A stretch of DNA of 64,000 nt from Pilatotrama ljubarskyi (taxonomy: Eukaryota; Basidiomycota; Agaricomycetes; Polyporales; Polyporaceae): contig MU277691.1 in NCBI GenBank assembly GCA_022385805.1, forward strand, positions 183,366 to 247,365, in the 5' to 3' direction. Below are positions 10,927 through 21,182 of the stretch, one piece after another. The position numbers were made by a program, and so were the translations under genes. The notes under the pieces are model-generated. The model saw only the letters and a list, made by a program, of their open reading frames with translations. It did no database searches and was not told where the DNA came from. How positions within the stretch are numbered: position 1 is the stretch's first letter; every line of letters starts with the position of its first letter.

Positions 10927-12171
10927 TCAGTACGACCAGTCGAGGAACGCGCCGTCGAAATCGTAGTCGCGCGGTGCGTCATCCTCCACGTCGGGCGGTG
11001 GGAGTTCGGCGGCGCGCGGGCTGACGGGCGGGGACACCCATTCCTTCTCCGGCGCCGTAGGCTCCTGGTCTGACGACTTTGTACGGGATTGCCAGTGCAT
11101 GCCGGACAACTCGAACGCGACGAGACGCGGGAGGGTCGAGAGAGTGGCCGCGATGCGCGAATAGAATGCCTGGGGGAGCGCGAGGCGCGGCTGAGTCAGC
11201 TTACCCACTCCGCGCGACGAGGAAAGTGAAAGACGCACCAAGTCGGGCAGATCCCAAAGCGCGCGCGTCGTCATCAGGCGAAGGCACACCAGGTTCGGGT
11301 ACGCGAGCGCGAGGGTCTCCAAGAGTTGCGCGGGCGCGGCGCTGGTCATGGCGCTCATGACTTGGAGGAGCGCGCCCGGTTCTGGACTGGCGGGGTCCGC
11401 GCGCGAGCTCAGATCGGCGGTAGCGCCCGTTTCTCGGAAGCGCGACATCGCCTCTTCCGCAGACGGGGCGCTGAGAGGCGGGAGGAGATCGAGCGTGAGG
11501 TCGCCGGAGAGGTGGAGAGCCCTGAGGGGGCGCGATGCGAGGGTGGGGAGGACGTGTGCGGGGCCAGTGTAGGCCTCGAGAAGGGGGATATGTGAGGGTG
11601 GGACGTGGACGGGGAGCTGTTGAGGCTCAGATTCGACGTCAGCGTCGGAGAGGAGGGAGGAGAGCTGGAGGGAGATAAGAGATGGGACCTGGGCGAGGAA
11701 AGCGGCAAGGTGCGCGTCGAGCGGGAAGTTGCAGGTCAGATGCTCGAGGCGCGGGTAGAAGGCGGGCTCCGGAGGAAGGATATCGCTCTTCTTGCCCTTC
11801 CGGACCTGCGGGGGTGAGAGAATCCAGCTGGCGGAAGCGTCGACATAGAGGGCGAGGCTCGTGAGATTCGTCATGAGAGCGAGGGCGTGCTGGAGGTCGG
11901 AGTAGGTGGGGAGGACGGCACTGTGGGCATCGTCGAGGTGGACGGCGAACGTGCGGACGAGGCGGGCGAGCTCTGGGCGGAGAGCGAGGAGGCTGACGAC
12001 GGAGAGGTTGCGGGCGTAGGCGGAGAGGGAGAGGTGGCGGTAGAGGAGGCGGGTGGCACTGGGGTTGAGGGCTGAGCAGGAGAGGGCGGTGGCGGCGAGG
12101 GCAGCGAGGTTGGGCTGGAGGGGCGCGAGGACGGCGTCGAGGAGCTCGACGGGGAGCGCAGCGAGAGCCAT
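10927..12171 (-). CDS. F-box protein with leucine-rich C-terminal region
   Basis: Predicted substrate adaptor of an SCF-type ubiquitin ligase. A single exon of 414 codons starts at 12171 (MALAALPVELLDAVLAPL). Residues about 5-50 fit an F-box helix triplet (LPVELL...ALSCSALNPSATRLLYRHL). Residues about 90-350 contain irregular leucine-rich segments (LTSLALYV, LEHLTCNFPL, LRALHLSG, LVCLRLM) like those in Agaricomycete F-box/LRR proteins. The C-terminal 60 residues are acidic and proline-rich, ending DYDFDGAFLDWSY. The reading frame is uninterrupted, unlike neighbouring genes, which is common for F-box genes in these fungi. The substrate cannot be inferred. The F-box call rests on pattern rather than a profile score. 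Confidence 0.78.
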   Translation of the reverse strand: MALAALPVELLDAVLAPLQPNLAALAATALSCSALNPSATRLLYRHLSLSAYARNLSVVSLLALRPELARLVRTFAVHLDDAHSAVLPTYSDLQHALALMTNLTSLALYVDASASWILSPPQVRKGKKSDILPPEPAFYPRLEHLTCNFPLDAHLAAFLAQVPSLISLQLSSLLSDADVESEPQQLPVHVPPSHIPLLEAYTGPAHVLPTLASRPLRALHLSGDLTLDLLPPLSAPSAEEAMSRFRETGATADLSSRADPASPEPGALLQVMSAMTSAAPAQLLETLALAYPNLVCLRLMTTRALWDLPDLVRLSLSSSRGVGKLTQPRLALPQAFYSRIAATLSTLPRLVAFELSGMHWQSRTKSSDQEPTAPEKEWVSPPVSPRAAELPPPDVEDDAPRDYDFDGAFLDWSY

Positions 12172-13436
12172 GTGTTCTGCTGGTGGTGGTGTTGGAGTGC
12201 GCGAGGAAGAAAGAGAGGAGAAGGAGGACGCGACGGCGGCGGATGGTCGAGGTCGGGCGACGAGGGCAGGGAGGGATATATAGAGGGTGTACGAAAAGAG
12301 GAGATTGCGAATATGCGGCGAAACGAAAATGAGTGTTCTCGGTGGGTTCTAGCGGCGTGCGCAGGCGAGGGTTCTGTGCCCCTGCCATCGCCCTTCGCAG
12401 CACACACGCTTTCGTCCAGGACGATCCCTTCACTCACACGTGACCAGCCCCGGTCTCTATCCTCTTCAGCCCATGAAACACGCCGCCGTCCATCTCACTC
12501 AAATCTGCACCCCAGTCTGTCCCGCTCCTCCTCCTCTCCTCCGTCGCCTTCCATCCTCTTCCATCCGTTCCGTCCTCCGTTCCGCTCTCTCCTCCGACAT
12601 ACTCCCATCTCCTCCGACACGTGCTCCCCTCACCCGCGTTGTCTCTCGCCTCTCCCGCTTGCAACCGTTACCGCACCACGACCCTACTCGCGATCGCAAC
12701 GAGCTCGCCATCCTCTCGCCAGCCGCCCCGGCACCGCTTCGCCCACCGTCACCCAGCTGCACCAGTGCTAGCCATCGCCCGTTCACGTCTTCTCGTCCGC
12801 ACAGGCGGCGCTCATGTGCCTCTTCCAGCCCGTCGTCGCGGCCTGCGCGGCCATTGCCTCAGAACGTACGTCAGATTCCCTCCCTGGGCGCTCTCGCCGC
12901 AGTCCGAAGCCTCCCAGAAGCCTTCTCAATCTCGCCGACCGGCGTACGTCACTTCTCTTCCTCTTCCTCTCCATCCATCTCGCACGCACTGCTCGATACT
13001 CCTACCCTCACCTCTGCACATCGCCTTTGCTCTCATCCGAAGCCGCGTGAAGTGAGCGCACATACGTCCTCGCCCTCACCCGTCCAGCAAGGTCGGTTCG
13101 TGCCTGTTGCGGACCCGAGCTGTCTATGTATGTAACCAGAGACAGCGTGAACGCTCCTTCTTCTTCCCGATGTTCATATGCGTGTCTTATGCCGTAAACC
13201 GAGATAAGAGAGACTCTCGTATGAATAAACCCTGAGAGTCAGACCGAGAGATGTCGAGAACGACGCCAGATGCGAGTCTAGTCCCAGCGCCACCGCGGAC
13301 GCGTCTAACCGCGTCGCACGGGCGTCTCCCGCACGTGCCACGCGCTTCACTTTTCGCTCAGGCTGCCGCCGTCGGCCAAGCTGCCAGCGACCTTCACACC
13401 ACACTACGACACTCGCGTCTGGGCGCGCTCCTCACC
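12172..13436. other. Divergent spacer F-box / bL19m with pyrimidine-rich tracts
   Basis: Divergent region of about 1.26 kb. The plus strand from 12480 to 12780 is very C/T-rich (CCTCCTCCTCTCCTCC-like), a common composition of basidiomycete promoters and 5' leaders. It gives long Ser/Pro/Arg-rich open frames on both strands that look compositional. No convincing gene was seen. Confidence 0.5.
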
Positions 13437-13961
13437 ATGCTCAACGCCTTCAGAAGATGCGCACAGCGCCTCATGTCGACGGCGACGCAGCCGTACCCGT
13501 TCTCTAAGGTCGCCATCATCCCGCCTCCGCCCGCAGTGCCCGCCCCCGAGCCCGCAAAGGCCGGTAAGGGCCTCATGCCGTACCTCACACAACGCCTCCT
13601 CTCCCCGGAAAAGCTCGAGCTCCTCGCCCGCTTCGGCAAACGGCACCCCGAATCCATTCGCCCCGGGTCGGTGCTGCAGGTGACGACGAAGCACGCGCCA
13701 ACGTCGTTCACGGGCGTGCTGCTCGCCATCCGGCGGCGCGGCGCGGACACGTCGTTCATCCTAAGGAACGTGATCAACCGCACGGGCGTCGAGGTGCAGT
13801 TCTTCGTGTGCTCGCCGCACGTGAAGGACGTGAAGGTGCTCATGCGCGCCGGCGGGCGCGGCACCGAGGGCAGGCAGGGCAGGCGCATGCGCAGGGCGAA
13901 GCTGTTCTACCTCCGCGACTCGCCTGACAAGATGACGGCCATCTCGGCGGGCCTGCGATGA
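13437..13961 (+). CDS. MRPL19: Mitochondrial large-subunit ribosomal protein bL19m
   Basis: Mitochondrial ribosomal protein of the bL19 family, a component of the large subunit at the subunit interface. Intronless, 174 aa. The start at 13437 has good context (CTCACCATGC) and opens a basic, Arg-rich mitochondrial presequence (MLNAFRRCAQRLMSTATQ). The bL19 core follows from about residue 70: IRPGSVLQVTTK, TSFTGVLLAIRRRG, SFILRNVINRTGVEVQFF and HVKDVKVL, with an arginine-rich segment before the end (RRMRRAKLFYLRD). The order and spacing match bacterial L19, with fungal extensions. An earlier in-frame ATG exists upstream but lacks presequence character. The gene stands alone, with long non-coding flanks on both sides. 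Confidence 0.93.
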   Translation: MLNAFRRCAQRLMSTATQPYPFSKVAIIPPPPAVPAPEPAKAGKGLMPYLTQRLLSPEKLELLARFGKRHPESIRPGSVLQVTTKHAPTSFTGVLLAIRRRGADTSFILRNVINRTGVEVQFFVCSPHVKDVKVLMRAGGRGTEGRQGRRMRRAKLFYLRDSPDKMTAISAGLR

Positions 13962-16436
13962 TCCCGCGGCGCTCGGACGCAGGTCGGAGGAGGGCGGGGG
14001 ACTGCTAGGGGTAGGGGTAGGGGTTAGCGGCTGGGTAGGGGTAGGGTCAGCGATGCAGAGGTTGGTCGGGGAAGGATGCTGGCTACTGGACCTGGAGTGC
14101 GTGCGTACGTGCACTGGACAACCGCTCGCTCTTCTCGCTCGCTGACGTCTGGGGTGCAATGTTACTGCTCTTCCTTCGCTCGTTCGTTGTTCGCTCGCTC
14201 GCTTTTCTCGCTGCGACGACACACGCACCGCACACCTCGCCATCGACTCCCATTCGCCCGTCGCTCGCTCGTCCGGCACGATATCCGGTGCGTTCGTGCG
14301 TGTCACACAGTCTTCCCGCAATCTGCAGCGGTGGCCCGGTGGGATGCAGCCCAGGCCGTGCCTATCCGTCCCTCCGGGATCCAAATCCGAACCCACACAT
14401 CCCTGCCGGTGCCATCAACACCACCATCCACCGCCAGCCTGGTCATCATCATCTCCGAGCGCGCTACGCCATATGTACGATAGACGATAGGCCAGGTCAT
14501 CGTCGGCCCCATATGCAGTCATGTCTTTCTTCTTCTCTCCCGGACGTTGGCGAGATGCCATCGGCGTTTGAATGGCGCTTGGGCAGAGGGACTAGTCCGG
14601 AGTCCATGCGATCACCGACCGTCAGGCTGAAGAAGCCGCGGCCCATATCACTTCGCAACGGACGACCGGACGCTGGGCCCGGAGTGTCAGGCTAGCTCAG
14701 ACTGCAGGCGAGCCTGAGCTGTCCGTCTCGTCCACGCGTCCGCGCAGCCAGCTACGTGCTCTCACTCCGTCGCTGTGATCTCTCCGACGAGCCTATAGGC
14801 GACTAATAAGCGGCAGATGAGTCTCGTCCGGTGACCTGTCCGCTGCGAGCCGGGTGGGACGGTGCGTTGCTGTCCGGTCTTGCAGCGTCCTCGCTACGTG
14901 CACGGTTGCGGCCTTCCTGATCGATGTTTCCCGCCGGGATGTTCACGCTGCCGTCTTCGGAGGCTCGTCGTGGTGTTCTCTTGAGCCACAGGGCCGGGTT
15001 CGCAGGACCGGAGCCGAACCCGCATCGCACTAGTGACTGGCGACTAGAGGTGCTGCTGGGATGCCACAGCCTGGACTTGATGCTTGGGGTGTACATCCGA
15101 GTGTGCGAGAGCACCGTGGTCGTGGTGGTACCTGCTCTGAGACTGAAGCGGGCGTGGTGCATGCTGCTTTGCGCGACGGCGTGGCCTGCCAAGCCTTATA
15201 AGGCCGCGGGATTGTATTGAGAACCGTGCCCTCTCCCGACGCTCCGAGGGAGGTCGAACGGTGCGGGGGCAAGGTTGCAGGAACGGGACAGGGTGCGTGC
15301 ACGTCAAGTATACTGTTCTGAGATTAACGCGGTAAAGTAAACACGCCGGCGCCGGCGTCCCTCTCAAACTGCGTCAGTGACTCTACAAAGGGTCTGGTCG
15401 TGTGGTTCGAGCATGCATTGATTACTGTAGGGCTCTGACAGTAAGGCGTGCGGGGTATGCGGGCTGAGTTTTGCGTACACGCTCGCAGGAGGCGCTGTGT
15501 TACATCGGTGGCTCGGCAGCGCCGCTGCGCACTCGGGATACGCCTACCTGTCCGACTGTGCGTTCTTTTCGCCGAAGCAGGCGGTGCGTCATACTCGGGA
15601 CACCAAAGGCCGTATACGCGGGCTCGCCAAGGCAGCGAGCGACATCGATGTGCATGCTGAGGTCAAGCTGTCAAGTAGGGCTCGTACGCGTAACGGGGGC
15701 AGCTCGCTAGCGAGCGAGGATGAGAGACGACAGCGTTACCGCATACTGTACTCTGATCTGGGGCGGGGGCTCGGAAGACCGGGGGGATGTGCCGGAGTGC
15801 GGAGTGTGGGGAAGCTTCAAGAGACGCAGAGCGAGGATGGGAGGCGGTATGTAGCTACGTTATCAGGGCGTGTAAGCGCAGCTCAAAGTTCTGATTCTGC
15901 CGCGCAACGAGGAGAGGCCCGCGCAGGCGCAGGGTTCTTGCGGCGCATCTGTATGGGACAGTAGCTGAGAAAGGCGAGGGGTGTATAGGGAAGCGGCGGC
16001 GGCCGCTCCGAAGGGGCCGTGCTGAGTGGGAGAGCGGGGGTTTTGTGTTTGCGTCGTGCGCTGGGGAATGCGGTGCAGGTGGGCGGGGCCCCGCCGTGGT
16101 CGGAGGCGCGGTGACCAAAGGAGGACATGCCCGCCGAGGACGGAGGGCGTGGCGTTCGTTTGCGGGCGTCGATTGGTGCCCAGAGAGCAAAAGCCCCAAG
16201 CTGGGGTGATGCCGAGGATGCGAATCGGGTCATATAATAGATTAGGCGCCAGGCACGGGACGCCCCGATCTGGGGAAGATCTCGCCCGCTGCTGCAAGCG
16301 CCCGCGTCCCTCGCTCATCCTGAGCTCAGCGGCCTTTCGCGCGTCTCTCACTCTCCTCTCGCCTCTCTCGCTTTGGCTCGGCTTCGGCTTCTGCCACCTC
16401 CCACCACTCCGCCCGTCTTATACTTATACTCCTACC
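13962..16436. other. Long intergenic region upstream of the Zn2Cys6 factor
   Basis: About 2.5 kb without a recognisable gene. It begins with a G-rich repeat (listed separately). The last 120 nt before the next gene are CT-rich with a TATACTTATACTCC motif close to the start codon, so the promoter of the transcription factor is probably here. Long regulatory spacers are usual upstream of fungal transcription factors. Open frames in this stretch have no family-like features. Confidence 0.5.
14006..14046 (+). repeat. GGGGTA-type G-rich tandem repeat
   Basis: Just downstream of the bL19m stop, the plus strand carries at least five G-runs of three or four separated by TA or short spacers (TAGGGGTAGGGGTAGGGG, then CTGGGTAGGGGTAGGG). 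The pattern can form an intramolecular G-quadruplex in the DNA or in the bL19m 3' UTR. It differs from the TTAGGG telomere repeat. Confidence 0.75.
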
Positions 16437-19400
16437 ATGACCACCGAGCCAAATACGACGCCTGATTCCACCGACAACCCCCCATCCGCTCCCCTCCCTA
16501 ATCCGCAAATGACGATCCCCCACCCCCCGAAGAAGAAGCGCGTCGACGACCACGCCCCTCTCCCCCCAGACATCGGCCTCAAGCCCGTCCAGCTCCAGCG
16601 CAGGCGCGTATGGCGTGCATGCGAATCGTGCAGGTGAGCTCTACTTCATGATCGTCCCCCGCCCCTTATGGCCTCCGTCCCGTCGAAGCCGGGCCCTCTC
16701 CTCCGCGCCTTCGCCCTACTTTCTCAGGCACACATTCTCATCACGTTCTACTCGACGCTTCGTGCAGGCGCAAGAAGATCAAGTGCGATGGCACCGAACC
16801 CACATGCTCTCAATGTTCGGCCTCCAAGAGCCAGTGTACCTGGCTGCAGACCAAGGACAGGGCCGCTTTGAGCAGACAGTAAGCAAACAGGCCTTGCGCT
16901 TGGTTTGTGTGGTCGGTCGTGCTCATCGCAAGCCCTAGCTATGTACAGGAGCTCGAGGCCCGCCTCCTTCACATGGAGAACCTCTTCCAACAAGTCGCTC
17001 CCATCATCGAGCAAGTCAGCCAAGCCACAGGCCTCGACTTGACTGCGATCTCCTCCGCCGTCGCGGCCAACCAGCAACAGCAGCCCTCGTCGTCCTCCGC
17101 AACGTTACCCACAAGCGTTCCTCCGGAAGTGCTGCAGTCCATGCTCCCACACATCCGGCAGGCCTCGGGGCTCCAAAACGGTGACAGCCGCAGCACGAGG
17201 GGGCACTCGGAGCGAGATGAGCCGAGCGTGAAAATCGAGGACGACGTCTCCGACGCCTTCGGACAGCTCGCGCTCGACGAGCACGGCCACCTGCACTGGA
17301 TTGGCAAGTCATCCACGATGACTCTCATCCAGCGGCTGCGCGATGCCACGACCGCACCCATCAACCGTGTCTCGCCCATGGAGGAGGACCCGACCGCGCC
17401 GGGCCCAAGCGTGAATAAGCTCTACTACCCCGCGAGCGTATTCTTCGGCAAGGTCAGAGCGCTCCCGCAGCCGGAGGAAGTCGAGTACCCCGAGCGGGAT
17501 CTCGCAGATAAGCTTGTAAGTAGTGCGGCCCTGCACGCTCTTCCCCGCATTAGCCACGAAAGCCGGCACTTGTTTGGGCTAACCGCAATGACACCTCCAG
17601 GTCGATGCGTATTTTGCCCGGTTCCATTTCTTGATGCCGGTGCTGGACAAGCCGGAATTTATGCGGAGATATACGTATCTCATGGACCACCAGAACGACG
17701 CCTCGTTCATCCGCAACCATACCGCGTTCGTCGCGTCGGTGTGCGCCGTGTTCGCCGTGGCGTCTCGGTTCGTGGACGACCCGCGCCTGACCAAGTTCGA
17801 TAATCTGGACGACGCCGGAATGGGCATGGTTTACTATGAACGGTGCGTCCGCTGGGTTTCCGCGGTGCCTTCGCGAGATTTGGACGAGCGACTAACCTTC
17901 GCCGTCTCTGTACAGTGCGCTTATCCTACATCACATCAGCTATCCTACAATACAGGTCGAGCACGTTCAGTGCTTCCTATTGATGTCTTCGTTCCTGTGC
18001 TCCGTGAATTGCCTGCCCCAGGCGTGGCTGCTAGTCGGACAGGCCGTCCGCGCGGCACAAGACATCGGTCTTCACGTGAGTTGCCTGTACCCCATCCTCG
18101 AAATCCCGTGCTCACCCCCTGCCGTAAACAGCGGTCACCTCGACGGCTTCTCATCTCCCCGATCGAGAAGGAGACGCGGCGCAAGATCTGGTGGGGCGTG
18201 TACACGCTCGACCGGATGCTCGCCCTCGCCCTCGGGCGACCCCTGGCGATCGAAGATGCGGACTGCGATGTGGAGATCCCCGTCGAGCTCGACGATGAGC
18301 TCCTGCAGCGGTACTTCCAGGGCGAGCAGATGCCACAGGGCCAGATCTCGCTCATGCGCGGGTTCATCGAGCTCATCGAACTGTACAAGATCGCGGGGCG
18401 TGTCCTGCGCGAGGTGTACGCGCTCGACAAGACCAAGGACCAGCTCGAGCTCGACAAGCGGGCAGAGCTGCACCGGTCCGTGGAGGCGCTCGACAGAAGC
18501 CTCACGAAGTGGTGCGAGGACCTGCCCGTGGAGTTCAAGTCGCACCCCGTCACGGAGAAGCAGGTGTCCATGGCAGCCGTGCTCTGCAGCCATTACTACT
18601 CGATCCTGACCACGCTCCATCGAAACTTCCTGCCCGTGAAGCGCGAGCAGCCGGTCGCGCCCCGCTCTACCGCGAAGGCCGTCTCGACGGCGCGCGCGTG
18701 CGTGCGCCTCGCGCCGTCCATCAAGAACGTCGTCCCGCCGAGCCACCACTTTGCGTTCTTCATCCAGAACTTGTTCAGCTCGGCGGTGATCATCTTGCTG
18801 TACGCGATGCACACGACCGAGCCGATGGCGTCGCAGGCGGCGCTCGACGAGGCGCGCAGCTGCCTCGCGGTACTCGAGTCGTGGGAGGGCTTCTGGCCTG
18901 GGGCCCGCAAGTGCAAGGAGCTGCTCGAGGATCTGACGGGCAAGGCCAGCGAGGCGATCAGGACCGCCGCAACTACCCCGCCGCGGGGTTCGACGGCGAC
19001 TTCGACTTCGGCTTCGGGTGCTTCTCCGTCTATGCACTCCGGCCCATCGGCCCCGTCTCCGTCGTCTTCTTCGCCCATGTATCCCGATGGACGCGCGCAA
19101 GGGCAGGGGCAGGGGGCTGCTTCTGCGCCCATATCGGTCCCGGTCTCCGAGAGGCTGATCAAGAACAGGCCGCGGAGGGACCGATCGCGTGACGTGCCTC
19201 TGTCGCCGCGCAACGCGCACGGCCCTGCACATTATCGCACGGACTGTGAGTGTTTCCCCTTCCCGTTCCCCTCATTGAACGTTCGCACTACGGCTTCGCG
19301 TCTTCCTTCGGGGAGATCAGCCGTTGTTGCCTATCTCGCTAGCATGTGATGCTGACGTCTGTCAATGTGCTTGTGCAGCGCTGCGTGCCCGGTCGACGTC

Positions 19401-20238
19401 CCGGAAACGGCCACATGACGAGGACCTGTACCAGGACGGGTACGCGATGGGCCTCCCGAGCTCGTACCCCGGGCGGTCGAACCTCAGCGCGAGCGCGCAC
19501 AGCTCGCCCGTCTCCGTCAACAGCCACCCTTCGCCCCCCGGGCCGTCCTCGCAGGCGGCGATCGATGGCTCAAGCAACGGGAATGGCAACGGAGGAGAGC
19601 CCGGCTCGTCTGCGTCGCACATGATGCGGGGCCACTCCGCGGGCTACACCCCGCTCAATCTCCCTCAGAGTCCGACGGTGCAGATCCCGGGGCAGCGGTT
19701 CGACTACGAGTTTGGGCTCGCGAGCCCGTCTGAGAGGTGGAACAGCCCCGCGGTGGACGCGAACGAGCTCAAGTTCTTCCCGTCGGACGCGCACGGGCAG
19801 AGCATGGGCGCTGGCCCGTCGTACAGCCATGGCCACTCGAGCAGCTTCTCTGGGAACTTGTCTGGGCTCGATCCTGCGTCGCCGTATCTCCCAAACTTCG
19901 ATGGATCCGATTTCGGGATGGGCTTCTCTCCTGCTGGCGCGCCGCCCACCAGCGGCGGGACGGGCACGACGCCGCCGTCTGCAGGATTCGCGGCCCCAGG
20001 GCTGCCTTTCCGCGGACTGGACTACATTCGGAGCTACGACCCGACGTCTGCAAGTGGAGGCTCGAGCGGAGGCGGAGGCGGATTCGTGCCGGGGGACCAG
20101 GAGCAGTATTGGCAGACGTTCGACTCGAGCCCGTTTGGCGTGGATCCGGAGATGGCGTTCACGCTTGGAGGAGACTTCACGTTGGGGCCGGACGGGCAGG
20201 GGCAGGGACAAGGGCAGGCGACGTGGCCTGGTAATTGA
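16437..20238 (+). CDS. Zn(II)2Cys6 transcription factor with fungal-specific middle homology domain
   Basis: Large nuclear DNA-binding regulator, 1086 aa. Seven exons: 16437-16633, 16768-16878, 16939-17515, 17601-17842, 17916-18075, 18132-19245, 19379-20238. The binuclear zinc cluster has all six cysteines at about residues 62, 65, 72, 79, 82 and 89 (CESCRRKKIKC...CSQC...C), with the intron after the second Cys. It is followed by a linker and a short coiled coil (SRHYVQELEARLLHME) typical of Gal4-type dimerisation. A classical monopartite NLS (PPKKKRVDD) sits near residue 30. The fungal-specific domain spans about residues 300-630, with RRKIWWGVYTLDRMLALALG and GRPLAIEDADCDVEIP as its hallmarks. 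The C-terminal third is Ser/Gly/Pro-rich and probably an activation region. The target pathway is unknown; the domain resembles XlnR-like regulators only in general terms. Confidence 0.92.
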
Positions 20239-21182
20239 GCGGACAGTGATGTGCCCCCGCGCTGGCCGACGAGGACGACAACTGCGACGACCGTGACGAT
20301 GACGACAAGCATCCCCTCTATATCTCTAGCAATCTCTCTTTTCCCGTCTCTACCTCTCCCCTGCACGCTGTCTGTATCCCCCCATCGCTTGGATTGTGTT
20401 GTGATGACCCCGCTCGACTTACTAACAAACTGCTCGTCTACGTTATTGCTATGCACGCTAGCCCTATTCTCCAACCATCGACTCGCCCTATCCGCCCCAA
20501 CGTATCATCGCTGCCATGACATGTACCACCGACCATCTCGCTGCTGTTGACCCGCCATCGCAACGCTCCAGGTGTATCCCTCTTTTCTTCCATATCTGTA
20601 TAACTTAGCACTGTACGACTAGCTGCCCTGAAGAGGTACGTACGGTACGAGACTCGACTAATGTCTGCTTTCCATTGAACACTCGCGATTCCCGATCTGT
20701 GCTGCTGGACACGACTCTGAATGTACTGGTGCCCGGCGTGTTTCCTACATACGTGTATCCCCGGCGTGCTACTATTAGCCTCACGATTCTAACTTACGAT
20801 TACTCCCTGCGAATAGAACTGATTTTAACCTCAGCTCTCTCAGTCTGCGTTACCCCCAGCCTCAAGCAGATCACCCCAGTGCCGCCCTGCCGCCGCAAAG
20901 TGAGACGACGTGCTCAGGTGTGCGCACATCTGACCGCGGGGGGGAGGGCCGCCTCCGCGCCTGGGCCGCGCGCCACGATCTTGGATACCAAATCGGGGGT
21001 GCCTCCCGCAGGCCGATCGCGCGTCACCGGCATCTGTGTATAGCCGGCCGAGTGCTAAGGACGACGATGCGGGGTCGAGAGTGCACCAGCTGCGCTGCGC
21101 TGTATAACGGGCCCCTCGCACCGCCAGGGCTTCTGAAGCGACCTTTGTCTCCGACCACGACCACAACCATCATCTCCTCGCC
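20239..21182. other. Intergenic: transcription-factor 3' flank and acyl-CoA dehydrogenase promoter
   Basis: About 0.94 kb between two plus-strand genes. Its first half is T/C-rich 3' UTR-like sequence; the last 100 nt before 21183 are the likely promoter of the next gene. No coding exon was recognised. Confidence 0.5.

Noticed and set aside
12440..13135. 231-codon Ser/Pro/Arg-rich plus-strand frame
   Set aside because: Follows a C/T-rich promoter tract; all frames are open by composition and nothing resembles a family.
14006..14046. Interstitial telomere repeat
   Set aside because: The unit is GGGGTA-like, not the TTAGGG telomere repeat of most fungi, and it lies between ordinary genes.
15395..15420. 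Possible tRNA B-box (GTGGTTCGAGC)
   Set aside because: No matching A-box, acceptor stem or clover-leaf could be drawn around it; no other tRNA-like site was found in the window.
18135..19232. 365-codon open frame on the minus strand
   Set aside because: Lies opposite exon 6 of the Zn2Cys6 factor, whose frame has the conserved domain. The minus frame is Arg/Leu-repetitive, as expected from a GC-rich antisense.
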